Source: Erwinia sp050410775 (lineage in GTDB: Bacteria; Pseudomonadota; Gammaproteobacteria; Enterobacterales; Enterobacteriaceae). From it: a stretch of DNA of 64,000 bases. Below the pieces are notes generated by a model, which worked only from the letters and a program-made list of their open reading frames with translations, was not told where the DNA came from and searched no databases. Made by a program: the position numbers and the translations under genes. The stretch lies in NCBI RefSeq assembly GCF_050410775.1, contig NZ_CP191229.1; one strand, given 5' to 3'. Positions within the stretch are counted from its first letter, which is position 1. The number at the start of each line of letters is the position of its first letter. Of the stretch, positions 25,965 to 34,776 are shown piece by piece.

Positions 25965-26870
25965 ATGAAAAACTGGCGACGTAACGCGGCGCTTGCCGCC
26001 ATGCCAACGGTAAATCCCCATCGCGTGCGCACGCCCTGGCATGAATTCTGGCGGCGTTTTCGCCGTCAGCCGGTGGCGATGATCTCGGGGCTTTTTGTGC
26101 TGCTGCTGATTATCGTTGCGGTGCTTGCCCCCTGGCTGGTGCCGTTTGATGCTGAAAACTATTTTGACTACGACAGGCTGACCGAAGGGCCGTCGGCCAT
26201 GCACTGGTTTGGCGTCGATTCGCTGGGCCGGGATATCTTCAGCCGTGTCCTGCTGGGGACGCGTCTGTCGCTGATTTCAGGTTTTATTTCGGTCGCGATT
26301 GGGGCGGCAATTGGCACGCTGCTGGGCCTGCTGGCCGGTTATTATCAGGGATGGTGGGATCGAATCATCATGCGCATCAGCGACGTGCTTTTTGCTTTTC
26401 CGGGCATCCTGCTGGCGATTGCGGTAGTGGCGATTATGGGCACCGGCATGTCCAATGTGATCATTGCGGTCGCCATCTTCAGTATTCCGGCGTTTGCCCG
26501 TCTGGTGCGCGGCAATACGCTGGTGCTGAAACAGATGACCTACATTGAATCGGCACGCAGCATTGGCGTGCCCGATTTGACCATCATTCTGCGCCACATT
26601 TTGCCGGGAACGCTCTCCTCCATCGTGGTCTATTTTACGATGCGCATCGGCACCTCAATTATCACCGCCGCCAGTTTGTCGTTTCTCGGTCTGGGGGCGC
26701 AGCCGCCAACGCCGGAATGGGGCGCAATGCTTAACGAGGCGCGGGCGGATATGGTGATGGCCCCACACGTGGCGATTTTCCCGAGCCTGGCTATCTTCCT
26801 CACCGTGCTCGCATTTAATCTGCTGGGAGATGGCCTGCGCGACGCACTCGATCCGAAACTGAAAAGCTGA
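25965..26870 (+). CDS. gsiD: Glutathione ABC importer permease GsiD
   Basis: DppC-type permease of 301 residues. An OppC N-terminal segment (WHEFWRRFRRQPVAMISGLFV) leads into the first helix, then GVDSLGRDIFSRVLLGTRLSL and the EAA loop (YIESARSIGVPDLTIILRHI). The C-terminal FNLLGDGLRDALDPKL is typical of the family. It is the last gene of the iaaA-gsiABCD operon. Confidence 0.95.
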   Translation: MKNWRRNAALAAMPTVNPHRVRTPWHEFWRRFRRQPVAMISGLFVLLLIIVAVLAPWLVPFDAENYFDYDRLTEGPSAMHWFGVDSLGRDIFSRVLLGTRLSLISGFISVAIGAAIGTLLGLLAGYYQGWWDRIIMRISDVLFAFPGILLAIAVVAIMGTGMSNVIIAVAIFSIPAFARLVRGNTLVLKQMTYIESARSIGVPDLTIILRHILPGTLSSIVVYFTMRIGTSIITAASLSFLGLGAQPPTPEWGAMLNEARADMVMAPHVAIFPSLAIFLTVLAFNLLGDGLRDALDPKLKS

Positions 26871-26961
26871 TTATCTGCCTCCCGCCCCTTGCGCCTGCTG
26901 ACCGCAGGCGCAGCCTCGCTCATTCTGTGCCAGACTGACTATTTTCTCTGGAGGATAACCG

Positions 26962-27411
26962 GTGAAGGAATTCGATTATCAGCAGGATTTCAAACAGATC
27001 GACTTTCGCAAACAGCCTGAACGTTATCAGGTCGGACGGGGCGAACAGGGCGTTCTGATGGTCGAGCCCTATAAGAGTGAAATTCTTCCCCACTGGCGGT
27101 TTAAGACGGAGGAGATAGCGAAAGTCTCGGCAGCCGAAATCATGAAAATGTTTGAAGCCTATCGCGACAGTGACGATTTTGTCGGCATGGATATGGCGCG
27201 CAAGTTTATCCAGATGGGCTACACCCGCGCCAGGCGCTACGCTAACCATAAAGGCGGCCGGAAATATGATGAAAATCGGGAAGAGCTGCCCCGGATACTC
27301 AATGAGGAAAAGGCGGCAGCGGCGGCTATCTTCAAGGCGGAGTGGGACAAAATCCGGGAGGATAAGGACTATCTGGCCCGGAAGAAAAAGCATCAGGCGC
27401 AGTATGGCTGA
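26962..27411 (+). CDS. DUF4385 family protein
   Basis: A soluble, highly charged 149-residue protein with no signal or membrane segment, recognised by eye as DUF4385. Conserved-looking stretches are FDYQQDF, QPERYQVGRGEQGVLMVEPYK, ILPHWRFK and FVGMDMARKFIQMGYTRARRYANH. The C-terminal half is rich in Lys, Glu and Ala and probably helical. The function is unknown. It is an accessory gene here, next to katN and the antirepressor, in the space where E. coli has yliE/yliF/rimO/bssR. Confidence 0.75.
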   Translation: MKEFDYQQDFKQIDFRKQPERYQVGRGEQGVLMVEPYKSEILPHWRFKTEEIAKVSAAEIMKMFEAYRDSDDFVGMDMARKFIQMGYTRARRYANHKGGRKYDENREELPRILNEEKAAAAAIFKAEWDKIREDKDYLARKKKHQAQYG

Positions 27412-27428
27412 AGTCCGGGCCGGACAGT

Positions 27429-27451
27429 AAAAAGGCCGCGGTTAAGCGGCC
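27429..27451 (-). terminator. Terminator of katN
   Basis: Stem GGCCGC / GCGGCC with a 6-base loop. Read on the minus strand it is followed by five T residues, 37 bases after the katN stop; it may work for both converging genes. Confidence 0.75.
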
Positions 27452-27487
27452 TCAGCACAGTGTCATTACAGCCGCCTCTCTGGCAGG

Positions 27488-28312
27488 CTACATCTGCTCT
27501 TTCTGCGCGCCGGAGCCAGGTCTGGCCGGACCCAGAATCGGTTCCTGTCCCAGAATCTCGGGTTTCTCTTGCGCGGTAAACTCACCTACGCCGTCATAGG
27601 CCGGGCCTTCGCTCCACCGGCCTTTCGGCAGCGGCTTATCCAGCGACGTATTCAGGCAGTAGTAGGCATGCTCCTGCGCCTCTTCCGAGCGCGGGAAACT
27701 GTTAGGGATGGGCAGAGAGGCGTTGAGGCCGCCCATCTCCTCAATGACCGCCAGCCACTGCTGCTGGTGCAGGGTGTCACGGGCAATCAGGAACGAGAGG
27801 AAATCTTTCATTCCTTTATCTTCCGTCAGGTTATAGAGGCGAGTCGCCAGCACCCGGCCGGTTGATTCTGCGGTAACATTCGCCAGCATATCGGCTGCGA
27901 CGTTGCCTGAAGCATAGATATGGCTCATATCAAAAGCCATGCCGTTAGCGTTGACCGGCATGGCCGCCAGTCCTGACGAGAGAACGTGGCGCGGATTCAT
28001 ACCGCCGAGGATGGCATTAACGACAGGATCCTTTGCGGACTCCTCCTGGTAGGAGAGCGGTGCGCCTTCAAGGTTAAGCGCAACGGCGTGGCCCAGCATC
28101 TCAATATGAGCCAGCTCCTCCGTAGCAGTGGAGATTAGCAAATCTTTGATTCGTGGATCGCCGCGCGTCCCCATTGCCTGGAAAAAATATTGCATGGCAA
28201 CACGTATTTCTCCTTCGACACCTCCGATTGCCTGCTGCAGGAGCATGGCAAATTCAGGATCGGGCTTGTCGACTTTTACCGGATATTGCAGTTTCGATGA
28301 ATGATGAAACAT
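27488..28312 (-). CDS. katN: Manganese (non-haem) catalase
   Basis: Dismutates hydrogen peroxide with a di-manganese centre. In this 274-residue protein the expected ligands all line up: Glu35, Glu66, His69, Glu149 and His182 (GVEGEIRVAMQYFFQ, ATEELAHIEM, TAESTGR, DTLHQQQ). The start at 28312 has AGGAGGAAAT upstream; the frame is open to 28351. The C-terminus is Pro/Gly-rich and probably flexible. It is absent from E. coli K-12 but present in Salmonella and many Erwiniaceae; stationary-phase sigmaS control is likely by analogy. Confidence 0.93.
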   Translation of the reverse strand: MFHHSSKLQYPVKVDKPDPEFAMLLQQAIGGVEGEIRVAMQYFFQAMGTRGDPRIKDLLISTATEELAHIEMLGHAVALNLEGAPLSYQEESAKDPVVNAILGGMNPRHVLSSGLAAMPVNANGMAFDMSHIYASGNVAADMLANVTAESTGRVLATRLYNLTEDKGMKDFLSFLIARDTLHQQQWLAVIEEMGGLNASLPIPNSFPRSEEAQEHAYYCLNTSLDKPLPKGRWSEGPAYDGVGEFTAQEKPEILGQEPILGPARPGSGAQKEQM

Positions 28313-28768
28313 GATTTCCTCCTGGTAGGTATCGTAAGTGGTGCAACGCATTAAGCCTGGTCAAAAATGCGGAAAAGGAAAGCTTAACGCGAAAAATTCT
28401 CATTAAGTTGCAGGCGGCGCGCGCCGACTGGCCGTCATTTTCAGACCAGATGATGTCAGAATTAAGGGAAGTGGCAGGAAGTGGATAAGGGCATACAGCG
28501 GCCTTTATAGTTACAACATACTTTAAATCTTCAGATTTCCTCTGGACCTGTTTTCACTGCCATAAAATTGTCTCAGCGCGGAGCCAGGCAAGTTGTAACA
28601 GAAAATTTAACCGTATCATTCGTGCGTAAAGTTTGAGCTGATAAGAAATTGCAATCTGGGGGAAAACGGTCACCGGTAATTCCCGGCGACCGTTTTGTCT
28701 TCGTCAGAGAGGCTATAAGCCTGCATTCCGGTAAACAGGCGCGGGCCCTGCAAGCAGCAAGCGATTCT
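28313..28768. other. katN-antirepressor intergenic region
   Basis: About 456 bases with no supported gene. It includes the katN promoter region. Near the right end is a long hairpin at 28663-28696 (AAAACGGTC / GACCGTTTT with an inner CCGG/CCGG pairing), bounded by A and T tracts so that it could terminate in either direction. No att-like duplication of its flanks was recognised. Confidence 0.45.
28663..28696. terminator. Bidirectional terminator downstream of the antirepressor gene
   Basis: AAAACGGTC...GACCGTTTT long imperfect hairpin, 73 bases past the stop of the minus-strand antirepressor gene. Confidence 0.6.
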
Positions 28769-29476
28769 TCAGGCTGCTGCGCCTTTGGTTTGCGCGGCGA
28801 GATGCGTCGCCCACAGGTTCGTTATCCACTTCACGCCTTTCGCGGTAAAGCGCGCCTGTGAGAAGGCGTGCAGGTTTTCGCCCACGCTGGTACGCACCGT
28901 GAAATAGCCCGCCTCAATGTGATGCTGCTGCGGCATCAGCGCCCGGTTGGCGCGATACATAATATTGCGCTCAAGCAGGAACTGCCGGAAATCAGGCTCT
29001 TTTACCTTCAGCATCTTGCAGAGTTGGCGAAAGCCCAGCGACTCCTCCACCTGCACAAAACGGTCAAAGAAGGCTGCCTTCGGGGCAAAAAGGGCAAGCT
29101 GCTGCTCGGCCGCCTGACGCTGTTCGAACTGCTCTGCCCAGGCACGCGCCGCCGCCGCCGGGTTGGTGAAGTCGGGCAGGCGGGTATCTCTTTCGCGCTC
29201 CTGCCAGTTGTCCAGCGCCTGAGCGATAAAGGCGGGCGCAAGGCGCGCCATCGCCAGCAGCGAATCGCGCTTGTTCAGGCAATATTCCTGACGCGCTTCG
29301 CCCTCACGCTCATAAACGCCGATCGTTAACGGTTGAGAAAGACGCTGCGTGGTTTCCAGCGTTTTGATCAGCCGTTTGACTTCGCCGTGCGGAATACCGG
29401 CTAATTTGGCGATTTCCCGGCTGCTCATCGTGACCGATTGATTCAGCGAGCTGAGGTTTTCTGTGGAAATCATCAT
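28769..29476 (-). CDS. Phage-type antirepressor with Rha-like N-terminus and KilAC domain
   Basis: A 235-residue protein (234 from the second ATG). The N-terminus TMSSREIAKLAGIPHGEVKR is a Rha/antirepressor-type helix-turn-helix. The middle is Ala/Gln-rich and helical (AEQFEQRQAAEQQLALF). The C-terminus (about 145-225) fits the KilAC/ANT domain: FRQLCKMLKVKEPDFRQFL, a tyrosine-arginine turn, HIEAGYFTVRTS and FTAKGVKWI. Such proteins normally relieve phage repressors. No integrase, repressor or structural phage gene is nearby, so it is an orphan: a prophage remnant or a domesticated regulator. Confidence 0.78.
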   Translation of the reverse strand: MMISTENLSSLNQSVTMSSREIAKLAGIPHGEVKRLIKTLETTQRLSQPLTIGVYEREGEARQEYCLNKRDSLLAMARLAPAFIAQALDNWQERERDTRLPDFTNPAAAARAWAEQFEQRQAAEQQLALFAPKAAFFDRFVQVEESLGFRQLCKMLKVKEPDFRQFLLERNIMYRANRALMPQQHHIEAGYFTVRTSVGENLHAFSQARFTAKGVKWITNLWATHLAAQTKGAAA

Positions 29477-29679
29477 AGGTTTACCCCCAAGCTTTTCAAA
29501 AAGACACCCGAGCGGGCAGTAGAAATATTATACAGTTGCCTGTTTAAATATCCAGTACTTTTTTTAAGCGATCGAGTTAGTTGAATCCCTTACACATTTT
29601 GATTTTTTGTAAAGGTGGCGCGTGCAGAAAACATCTTCGCTAAGGTTACTTCAGCCCTCTTTTTATCCGGAGAAACAGC

Positions 29680-30795
29680 ATGTCCCGACTACTGCAAACG
29701 TGTCTGCTTAGCATCTCGCTTTTTACTGCGGGCGTCGCCGCCGCCGAAAAACTGACCGTGACCGAGTTACAAAAAGGCTTAGATCACCCCTGGGCCGTTG
29801 CTTTTCTGCCCGATAACCAGGGAATGCTGATCACCGAACGATCGGGGCAGCTCCGTCACTGGCAGCCAGGTAAAGGGCTGTCGAAGCCGGTTCGGGGCGT
29901 CCCTGACGTCTGGGCAGAGCGGCAGGGAGGGCTACTGGACGTGGTTCTTGCGCCCGATTTTCCACAAAGCCGCCGCGTCTGGCTGAGCTATACCGAAGCA
30001 GACGAGCGCGGACGGGCAGGCGCGGTGGTTGGCGTGGGAACGCTGAGTGAGGATAATACGCAGCTTAACGGCTTCAAACCGGTGCTTCGTCAGATGCCTA
30101 AATTGTCCGGTGGGGCTAATTTGGGTTCACGGATGGCCTTCGATCGCGACGGCATGCTCTACATCACTTTCGGCGATAATTTTCAGGCGGAAACAGCGCA
30201 GGATCTCTCCTCGCTGGCAGGCAAAGTGATCCGTCTTAACGCTGACGGCAGCATTCCTGCTGATAATCCTTACATTGACAAGCCGGATGCAAGGGGAGAG
30301 ATCTGGGCCCTGGGCGTGCGGAATCCGCAGGGAATAGCGCTCAATCCCTGGACGCAGGAGATGTGGGAAAATGAGCATGGCCCGCGCGGCGGCGATGAGG
30401 TGAATATTCTGCGCAAGGGTAAAAACTACGGCTGGCCGCTGGCGACCTGGGGTGAGGCCTATGGCGGCGGCAAAGTCGTTGGGTCGGAAGGGAGCAAGGC
30501 GCCAGGCACAGAGCAGCCGGCATTCTGGTGGAAGGTCTCTCCGGCGCTCAGCGGCATGGCGTTCTATAACAGCGCGCGTTTTCCGCAATGGAAAAACTCA
30601 ATTTTTATCGGCGCGCTGAAAGATAAAAGCCTTATTCATCTGACCGTCAACGGCGATCGGGTCACGGAAAAATCACGCCTGCTCAGGGAGCGCGGTGAGC
30701 GGATCCGTGATGTCAGAATGGGGCCGGATGGCTACCTCTATGTACTGACTGATGAAAGCGACGGCAAATTACTTAAGGTGGGCCTGGCGGAGTAA
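29680..30795 (+). CDS. yliI: PQQ-dependent aldose sugar dehydrogenase YliI
   Basis: Soluble periplasmic quinoprotein of 371 residues with a signal peptide of about 22 residues (ending VAAA before EKLTV). It forms a six-bladed propeller of the GDH-B type. Expected PQQ and calcium site motifs appear: HPWAVAFLPD, GGLLDVVLAPDF, the GVRNPQGIALNPW arginine region and ENEHGPRGGDEVN. It oxidises aldoses, with PQQ supplied externally or by a pqq operon elsewhere. A hairpin overlaps the stop codon. Confidence 0.92.
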   Translation: MSRLLQTCLLSISLFTAGVAAAEKLTVTELQKGLDHPWAVAFLPDNQGMLITERSGQLRHWQPGKGLSKPVRGVPDVWAERQGGLLDVVLAPDFPQSRRVWLSYTEADERGRAGAVVGVGTLSEDNTQLNGFKPVLRQMPKLSGGANLGSRMAFDRDGMLYITFGDNFQAETAQDLSSLAGKVIRLNADGSIPADNPYIDKPDARGEIWALGVRNPQGIALNPWTQEMWENEHGPRGGDEVNILRKGKNYGWPLATWGEAYGGGKVVGSEGSKAPGTEQPAFWWKVSPALSGMAFYNSARFPQWKNSIFIGALKDKSLIHLTVNGDRVTEKSRLLRERGERIRDVRMGPDGYLYVLTDESDGKLLKVGLAE

Positions 30796-30805
30796 CTGGC
30801 CCACC
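30777..30805 (+). terminator. Hairpin overlapping the yliI stop codon
   Basis: Perfect GGTGGGCC / GGCCCACC stem whose 13-base loop contains the yliI TAA; followed by TTATTT a few bases on. It lies between converging yliI and the HAD gene. Confidence 0.45.
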
Positions 30806-30810
30806 CAGGC

Positions 30811-31470
30811 TTATTTGACCCAGTGACAAACTTCCCAGCCGCGCTGCTGCGCCAGCGCGTGCAGCGGTCCGGCAGGGTTAATGACATAGGCATGATCGGC
30901 CTGCTCCAGCATCGGCAAATCGTGGATGGAATCACTGTAGGCCCATGTCCGCTCATAAGCATCATCGTTCTGTACCGTCAGCCAGTTATGCAGCGGCGTA
31001 ATTTTTCCTTCATGAGAGCTTATCGTGCCGTAAGAGTGACCACTGTAGCGGTCGCCGACGATTTCCACGCCGATAGCCAGCGCGCCGTGTGCGCCGAGTT
31101 GTTCCGCAATCGGTATCACAAGGTGTTCACCGCTGGTGGAGACTACCATCACCCGGTCACCGCGCTGCTGGTGCCACATCATTCTTTCCCGTGCAGAAGG
31201 ATAGACGCGCGGCAGGATATCCCGCTGGATAAACCGTCTGACCCAGCCTGACACGGTCAGCGTGCCTCTGCCGGCGATAGGGGAAAGCGTGGCGGTCATA
31301 TACTCCTCCATCGTCAGCGTGCCCTGGCGATACTGCGTCATCAGCGCCTGCCCACTGGCGATAAGCGTTGCCGGGGCGTAACCCTGAGAGGCGAGCCAGC
31401 GTAACCACAAAGCGGTGCTGTCTTCACAAATCAGCGTTTCATCAAGATCGAACAGCGCTAAATCCATCAT
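30811..31470 (-). CDS. HAD-IB family phosphatase
   Basis: Cytoplasmic phosphatase of 219 residues. The four HAD motifs are visible: I FDLDETL with nucleophile Asp8 and Asp10, II VVSTSGE, III lysine in SHEGKITPL, and IV AYSDSIHDLPML. The insertion between motifs I and II is helical, as in the IB subfamily (SerB-like, also CicA and lysophosphatidic acid phosphatases). The natural substrate is unknown. The start could be 31470 or 31467. It converges with yliI. Confidence 0.85.
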   Translation of the reverse strand: MMDLALFDLDETLICEDSTALWLRWLASQGYAPATLIASGQALMTQYRQGTLTMEEYMTATLSPIAGRGTLTVSGWVRRFIQRDILPRVYPSARERMMWHQQRGDRVMVVSTSGEHLVIPIAEQLGAHGALAIGVEIVGDRYSGHSYGTISSHEGKITPLHNWLTVQNDDAYERTWAYSDSIHDLPMLEQADHAYVINPAGPLHALAQQRGWEVCHWVK

Positions 31471-31730
31471 CGTTACTCCTGAAGCGGGTTTTTAACAGCC
31501 TAATCGAAATATATGACGCTGCGGATCCCGGTGCGAAAAATCGGAATTTCACCTGGCTTCATCGGCGCGTTAAGGCGCGCAGCGCGTTCTTGCCAGGGTT
31601 TTTCTAATAAACTCTAGAAAACTTTACGGAGCAGCAGTTTAATTCCGGACACAGAAGCGATAGCGTAAGCGGGATTGTGCCTCTTGCGCCGCAAAATTAT
31701 TATCTTTCAGATGGATACCTGGGTCTTGCC

Positions 31731-32936
31731 ATGAAGAAAACACGCCACTCTCTCAGCGCCTGGGCGCTCTCTTTCTCCGCAACGCTTCTGCTGGTCACGC
31801 TCACGCCCGCCAGAGCGGTAGACGCGCCTTCTCCGCCGCAAATTGAAGCGAAGGCCTGGATCCTGATGGACTACAACAGTGGAAAAGTGCTGGCTGAATC
31901 CCAGGCGGATCAGCGTCTCGATCCCGCAAGTCTGACCAAAATGATGTCCAGCTACGTTATCGGACAGGCGATCAAATCGGGAAAAATTTCCGTCGATGAC
32001 CTGGTCACTATCGGTAATGACGCCTGGGCAACCGGAAACCCTGTGCTGCAAGGTTCCTCTTTGATGTTTCTTAAGCCGGGCGATCGCATTCCTGTCTCGG
32101 AGCTGAATAAGGGAATTATTATCCAGTCCGGCAATGATGCCAGTATTGCGCTCGCTGACTACGTCGCCGGAAGCCAGGACGCCTTCGTCGATCTGATGAA
32201 CAATTATGTTCAGGCGCTGGGGCTGAAAAACACGCATTTCAAAACCGTTCACGGCCTCGACTCCGAAGGGCAGTACAGCACCGCACGGGATATGGCGCTG
32301 ATTGGCCAGGCGCTAATCCGGGATGTGCCGGAAGAGTACGCGCTGCATAAAGAGAAGGAGTTCACGTTTAACCGCATTCATCAGTACAACCGTAACCGCC
32401 TGTTATGGAGTACCAATCTCAAGGTTGACGGCATTAAAACCGGGCATACGGCCGGGGCGGGCAATAATCTTGTCGCCTCAGCCGTGGATGGCGATCAGCG
32501 TCTGATTTCCGTGGTGCTGGGCGCGGCCACTGACGGTATCCGCTTTCGGGAGAGTGAAAAGCTGCTGACGTGGGGCTTCCGCTTCTATGAAACCTTCACG
32601 CCGGTTAAAGCGGACGCCCCTTTTGTCACCCAGCGCGTCTGGTACGGTGACCAGAAAGAGGTCAAATTAGGCGTGGCAAGCGACGTGGCGATTACGGTTC
32701 CCAAAGAACAGATTAAAAATGTTAAGGCCAGCTTTACCTTATCTCAGCCTCAGTTAAAGGCGCCGCTGAAGAAAAATCAGCAGGTCGGCGTGATTGATTT
32801 TCAGCTTGATGGCAAAACCATTGAGCAGCATCCGCTGGTGGTGATGGAGGATGTCAGCGAGGGCGGCATTTTCAGCCAGGTCTGGGATTTCGTGATGATG
32901 AAAATGACGGGCTGGTTCGGCAAGTGGTTCGCCTGA
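31731..32936 (+). CDS. dacC: D-alanyl-D-alanine carboxypeptidase PBP6
   Basis: Periplasmic DD-carboxypeptidase that trims peptidoglycan pentapeptides. The ATG at 31731 gives 401 residues, the family length, with a signal peptide of about 29 residues (ending TPARA). Active-site motifs are Ser67-L-T-K, Ser133-G-N and Lys236-T-G. A C-terminal amphipathic helix (VWDFVMMKMTGWFGKWFA) anchors it to the inner membrane. The frame is open to 31677 but the extension precedes the signal peptide. dacA versus dacC cannot be fully separated by eye; synteny after yliI favours dacC. Confidence 0.93.
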   Translation: MKKTRHSLSAWALSFSATLLLVTLTPARAVDAPSPPQIEAKAWILMDYNSGKVLAESQADQRLDPASLTKMMSSYVIGQAIKSGKISVDDLVTIGNDAWATGNPVLQGSSLMFLKPGDRIPVSELNKGIIIQSGNDASIALADYVAGSQDAFVDLMNNYVQALGLKNTHFKTVHGLDSEGQYSTARDMALIGQALIRDVPEEYALHKEKEFTFNRIHQYNRNRLLWSTNLKVDGIKTGHTAGAGNNLVASAVDGDQRLISVVLGAATDGIRFRESEKLLTWGFRFYETFTPVKADAPFVTQRVWYGDQKEVKLGVASDVAITVPKEQIKNVKASFTLSQPQLKAPLKKNQQVGVIDFQLDGKTIEQHPLVVMEDVSEGGIFSQVWDFVMMKMTGWFGKWFA

Positions 32937-32950
32937 CGGCCTGAGCGAAT

Positions 32951-32974
32951 AAGGGGCAGCGCAGACTGCCCCTT
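32951..32974. terminator. Terminator between dacC and sdaC
   Basis: Perfect stem AAGGGGCAG / CTGCCCCTT with a 6-base loop between converging genes; flanked by AT sequence and plausibly bidirectional. Confidence 0.75.
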
Positions 32975-32981
32975 CTGACCT

Positions 32982-34265
32982 TTAAATCAGATCCCAGACG
33001 ATGGCTGAAATAGCCACCAGGCCTGTTAACACCACAAACAGATTACTGATGCTGCCGCTGTACTGACGCATCGCCGGCACTTTGTTAATGGCGTACATCG
33101 GCATCAGGAACAGCAGAATGGCGATGACCGGACCGCCAAGCGTTTCAATCATGCCCAGAATGCTCGGATTAAGGGTGGCGACCAGCCAGGTGGTGACCAG
33201 CATAAACAGCGCTGTAATGCGGTTTAATTTCTGCTCAGACAGCGACTTGCCGCGCTTGCCGAGTGATTTCACCATCAGACCGTTAAAGCCTTCACGCGCG
33301 CCAAGGTAGTGACCCAGAAAAGATTTGGTGATCGCCACCATCGCAATAACGGGGGCGAGCCAGGCCATCAGCGGCGTATTAAAGTGGTTGGCCAGATAAG
33401 AGAGAATTGAGATGTTCTGCGCCTTGGCCTCGGCGAGATTTTCCGGCGACAGGCTCAGCACGCAGCTGAAAACAAAAAACATCACCGTGCAGACCATCAT
33501 CAGATGACTGCGGGCCAGAATGCGCGAGCATTTTTTCTCCGCCGCTTCCCCATACTCTTCACGCTTCGCCACGGCAAAGGCGGAGATAACCGGCGAGTGG
33601 TTGAAAGAAAAAACCATCACCGGGATCGCCAGCCACAGCGTCATCCACAACCCTTTGCCACTCCCAGCCAGGCTGACATCCTGAAAAATGGTGCTGTTCC
33701 AGTGGGGGATCAGGAACAGGGCCAGCGCCATCAGCACCAGAACAAACGGATAGACCAGCACGCTCATGGTTTTGACGATCATCTCTTTGCCGAAGCGCAC
33801 GATAGCCATCAGACCGACGATCAAAATCAGCGACAGCAGCGCTCTCGGCGGCGCGTTAAGATGCAGCTGGTGGGTCATAAAGCTTTCGACCGTGTTGGTG
33901 ATCGCCACGCTATAAACCAGCAGGATGGGGTAGATGGCAAAGAAGTAAAGCAGGGTGAGCAGCTTCCCGGCGCCGGCGCCAAAGTGCTCCTCCACAACGC
34001 CGGTAATATCTTCTCCCCGCTTTTTGCCGGAAAGCACAAAGCGACACAGTCCGCGATGGGAAAAGTAGGTCATGGGAAAAGCGAGCAGTGCCATCACGAG
34101 TAGCGGGATCAGCCCGCCAATGCCGGCGTTTATTGGCAGAAATAGAACCCCCGCGCCGATGGCGGTGCCATAAAGTCCCAGCATCCACATAGTGTCGCTT
34201 TTACGCCATGTCTCTGCGTCCGTGGCAGCAGCCAGTTCAAACGTTGCCGTTTTGGATGATTCCAT
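32982..34265 (-). CDS. sdaC: Serine/threonine:proton symporter, HAAAP family (SdaC-like)
   Basis: Inner-membrane amino-acid transporter of 427 residues and about eleven helices. Family features are WMLGLYGTAIGAGVLFLPINAG in helix 1, PMTYFSHRGLCRFVLSG, SFNHSPVISAFAVAKREEYG in the middle and AITKSFLGHYLGAREG. Length and motifs fit SdaC (serine) better than TdcC (threonine), but the closest paralogue cannot be decided by eye. In E. coli sdaC is elsewhere, so this is a local insertion between dacC and ybjG. Confidence 0.82.
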   Translation of the reverse strand: MESSKTATFELAAATDAETWRKSDTMWMLGLYGTAIGAGVLFLPINAGIGGLIPLLVMALLAFPMTYFSHRGLCRFVLSGKKRGEDITGVVEEHFGAGAGKLLTLLYFFAIYPILLVYSVAITNTVESFMTHQLHLNAPPRALLSLILIVGLMAIVRFGKEMIVKTMSVLVYPFVLVLMALALFLIPHWNSTIFQDVSLAGSGKGLWMTLWLAIPVMVFSFNHSPVISAFAVAKREEYGEAAEKKCSRILARSHLMMVCTVMFFVFSCVLSLSPENLAEAKAQNISILSYLANHFNTPLMAWLAPVIAMVAITKSFLGHYLGAREGFNGLMVKSLGKRGKSLSEQKLNRITALFMLVTTWLVATLNPSILGMIETLGGPVIAILLFLMPMYAINKVPAMRQYSGSISNLFVVLTGLVAISAIVWDLI

Positions 34266-34391
34266 GATGCTCTCCGATATGAAAACAGTGAAGTAAATTG
34301 CGCAGCGAAATAAACAGGCGCGACTTTACCGGCGTAATTTAATTAACGGCTCTGATCGGGAAGGCCGACACTTTATCAAAAGGGAGCGAAG

Positions 34392-34469
34392 ATGAAAGCG
34401 GATAATGCGGGGATTCTGGCGATCTTAGTCACACTTATCAGATTATTTTTAGATATATGCTCTGTGTAA
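34392..34469 (+). CDS. Candidate small membrane peptide (25 residues)
   Basis: ATG at 34392 is preceded by GGGAG with a spacing of about six bases. It encodes a 25-residue peptide, MKADNAGILAILVTLIRLFL, then DICSV: a charged N-terminus and one hydrophobic helix. This is the usual look of enterobacterial small inner-membrane proteins. It lies divergently upstream of the serine transporter. No family recognised; chance occurrence is possible. Confidence 0.35.
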   Translation: MKADNAGILAILVTLIRLFLDICSV

Positions 34470-34776
34470 AAAATTCAAAGTGGATTTTTGTTCCGCTGTT
34501 TGAGCGTTTGTATGGTTTTTTGCACTGCATAAAAGGCGATTTATTGCTATTAAAATTTAAGCATATTGGTGTAATTTTAACCAGCCGTTGGTTTTTATTT
34601 TAGTATAATTAGTAAGTTACAAATAAAGGGGTGGTGTGGTTGATGCTTTAATCATCACTTGCGCAAGCCGCTATTAAATTTGATAGGTTTTTAAGCTTTA
34701 TTGCGCAACGAAGAAAGTGAAGGCCGGAAATAAATAAAGGGTGGAATTCACCACCCTGAACTCTATTTTGATGCGG
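34470..34776. other. AT-rich intergenic region before ybjG
   Basis: About 300 bases, strongly AT-rich, with no ORF or RNA that I can support, apart from the ybjG terminator at its end. Confidence 0.4.
34739..34756 (-). terminator. Terminator of ybjG
   Basis: Stem GGGTGG / CCACCC with a 6-base loop; on the minus strand it runs into TTTATTTA. It lies 21 bases past the ybjG stop. Confidence 0.7.
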
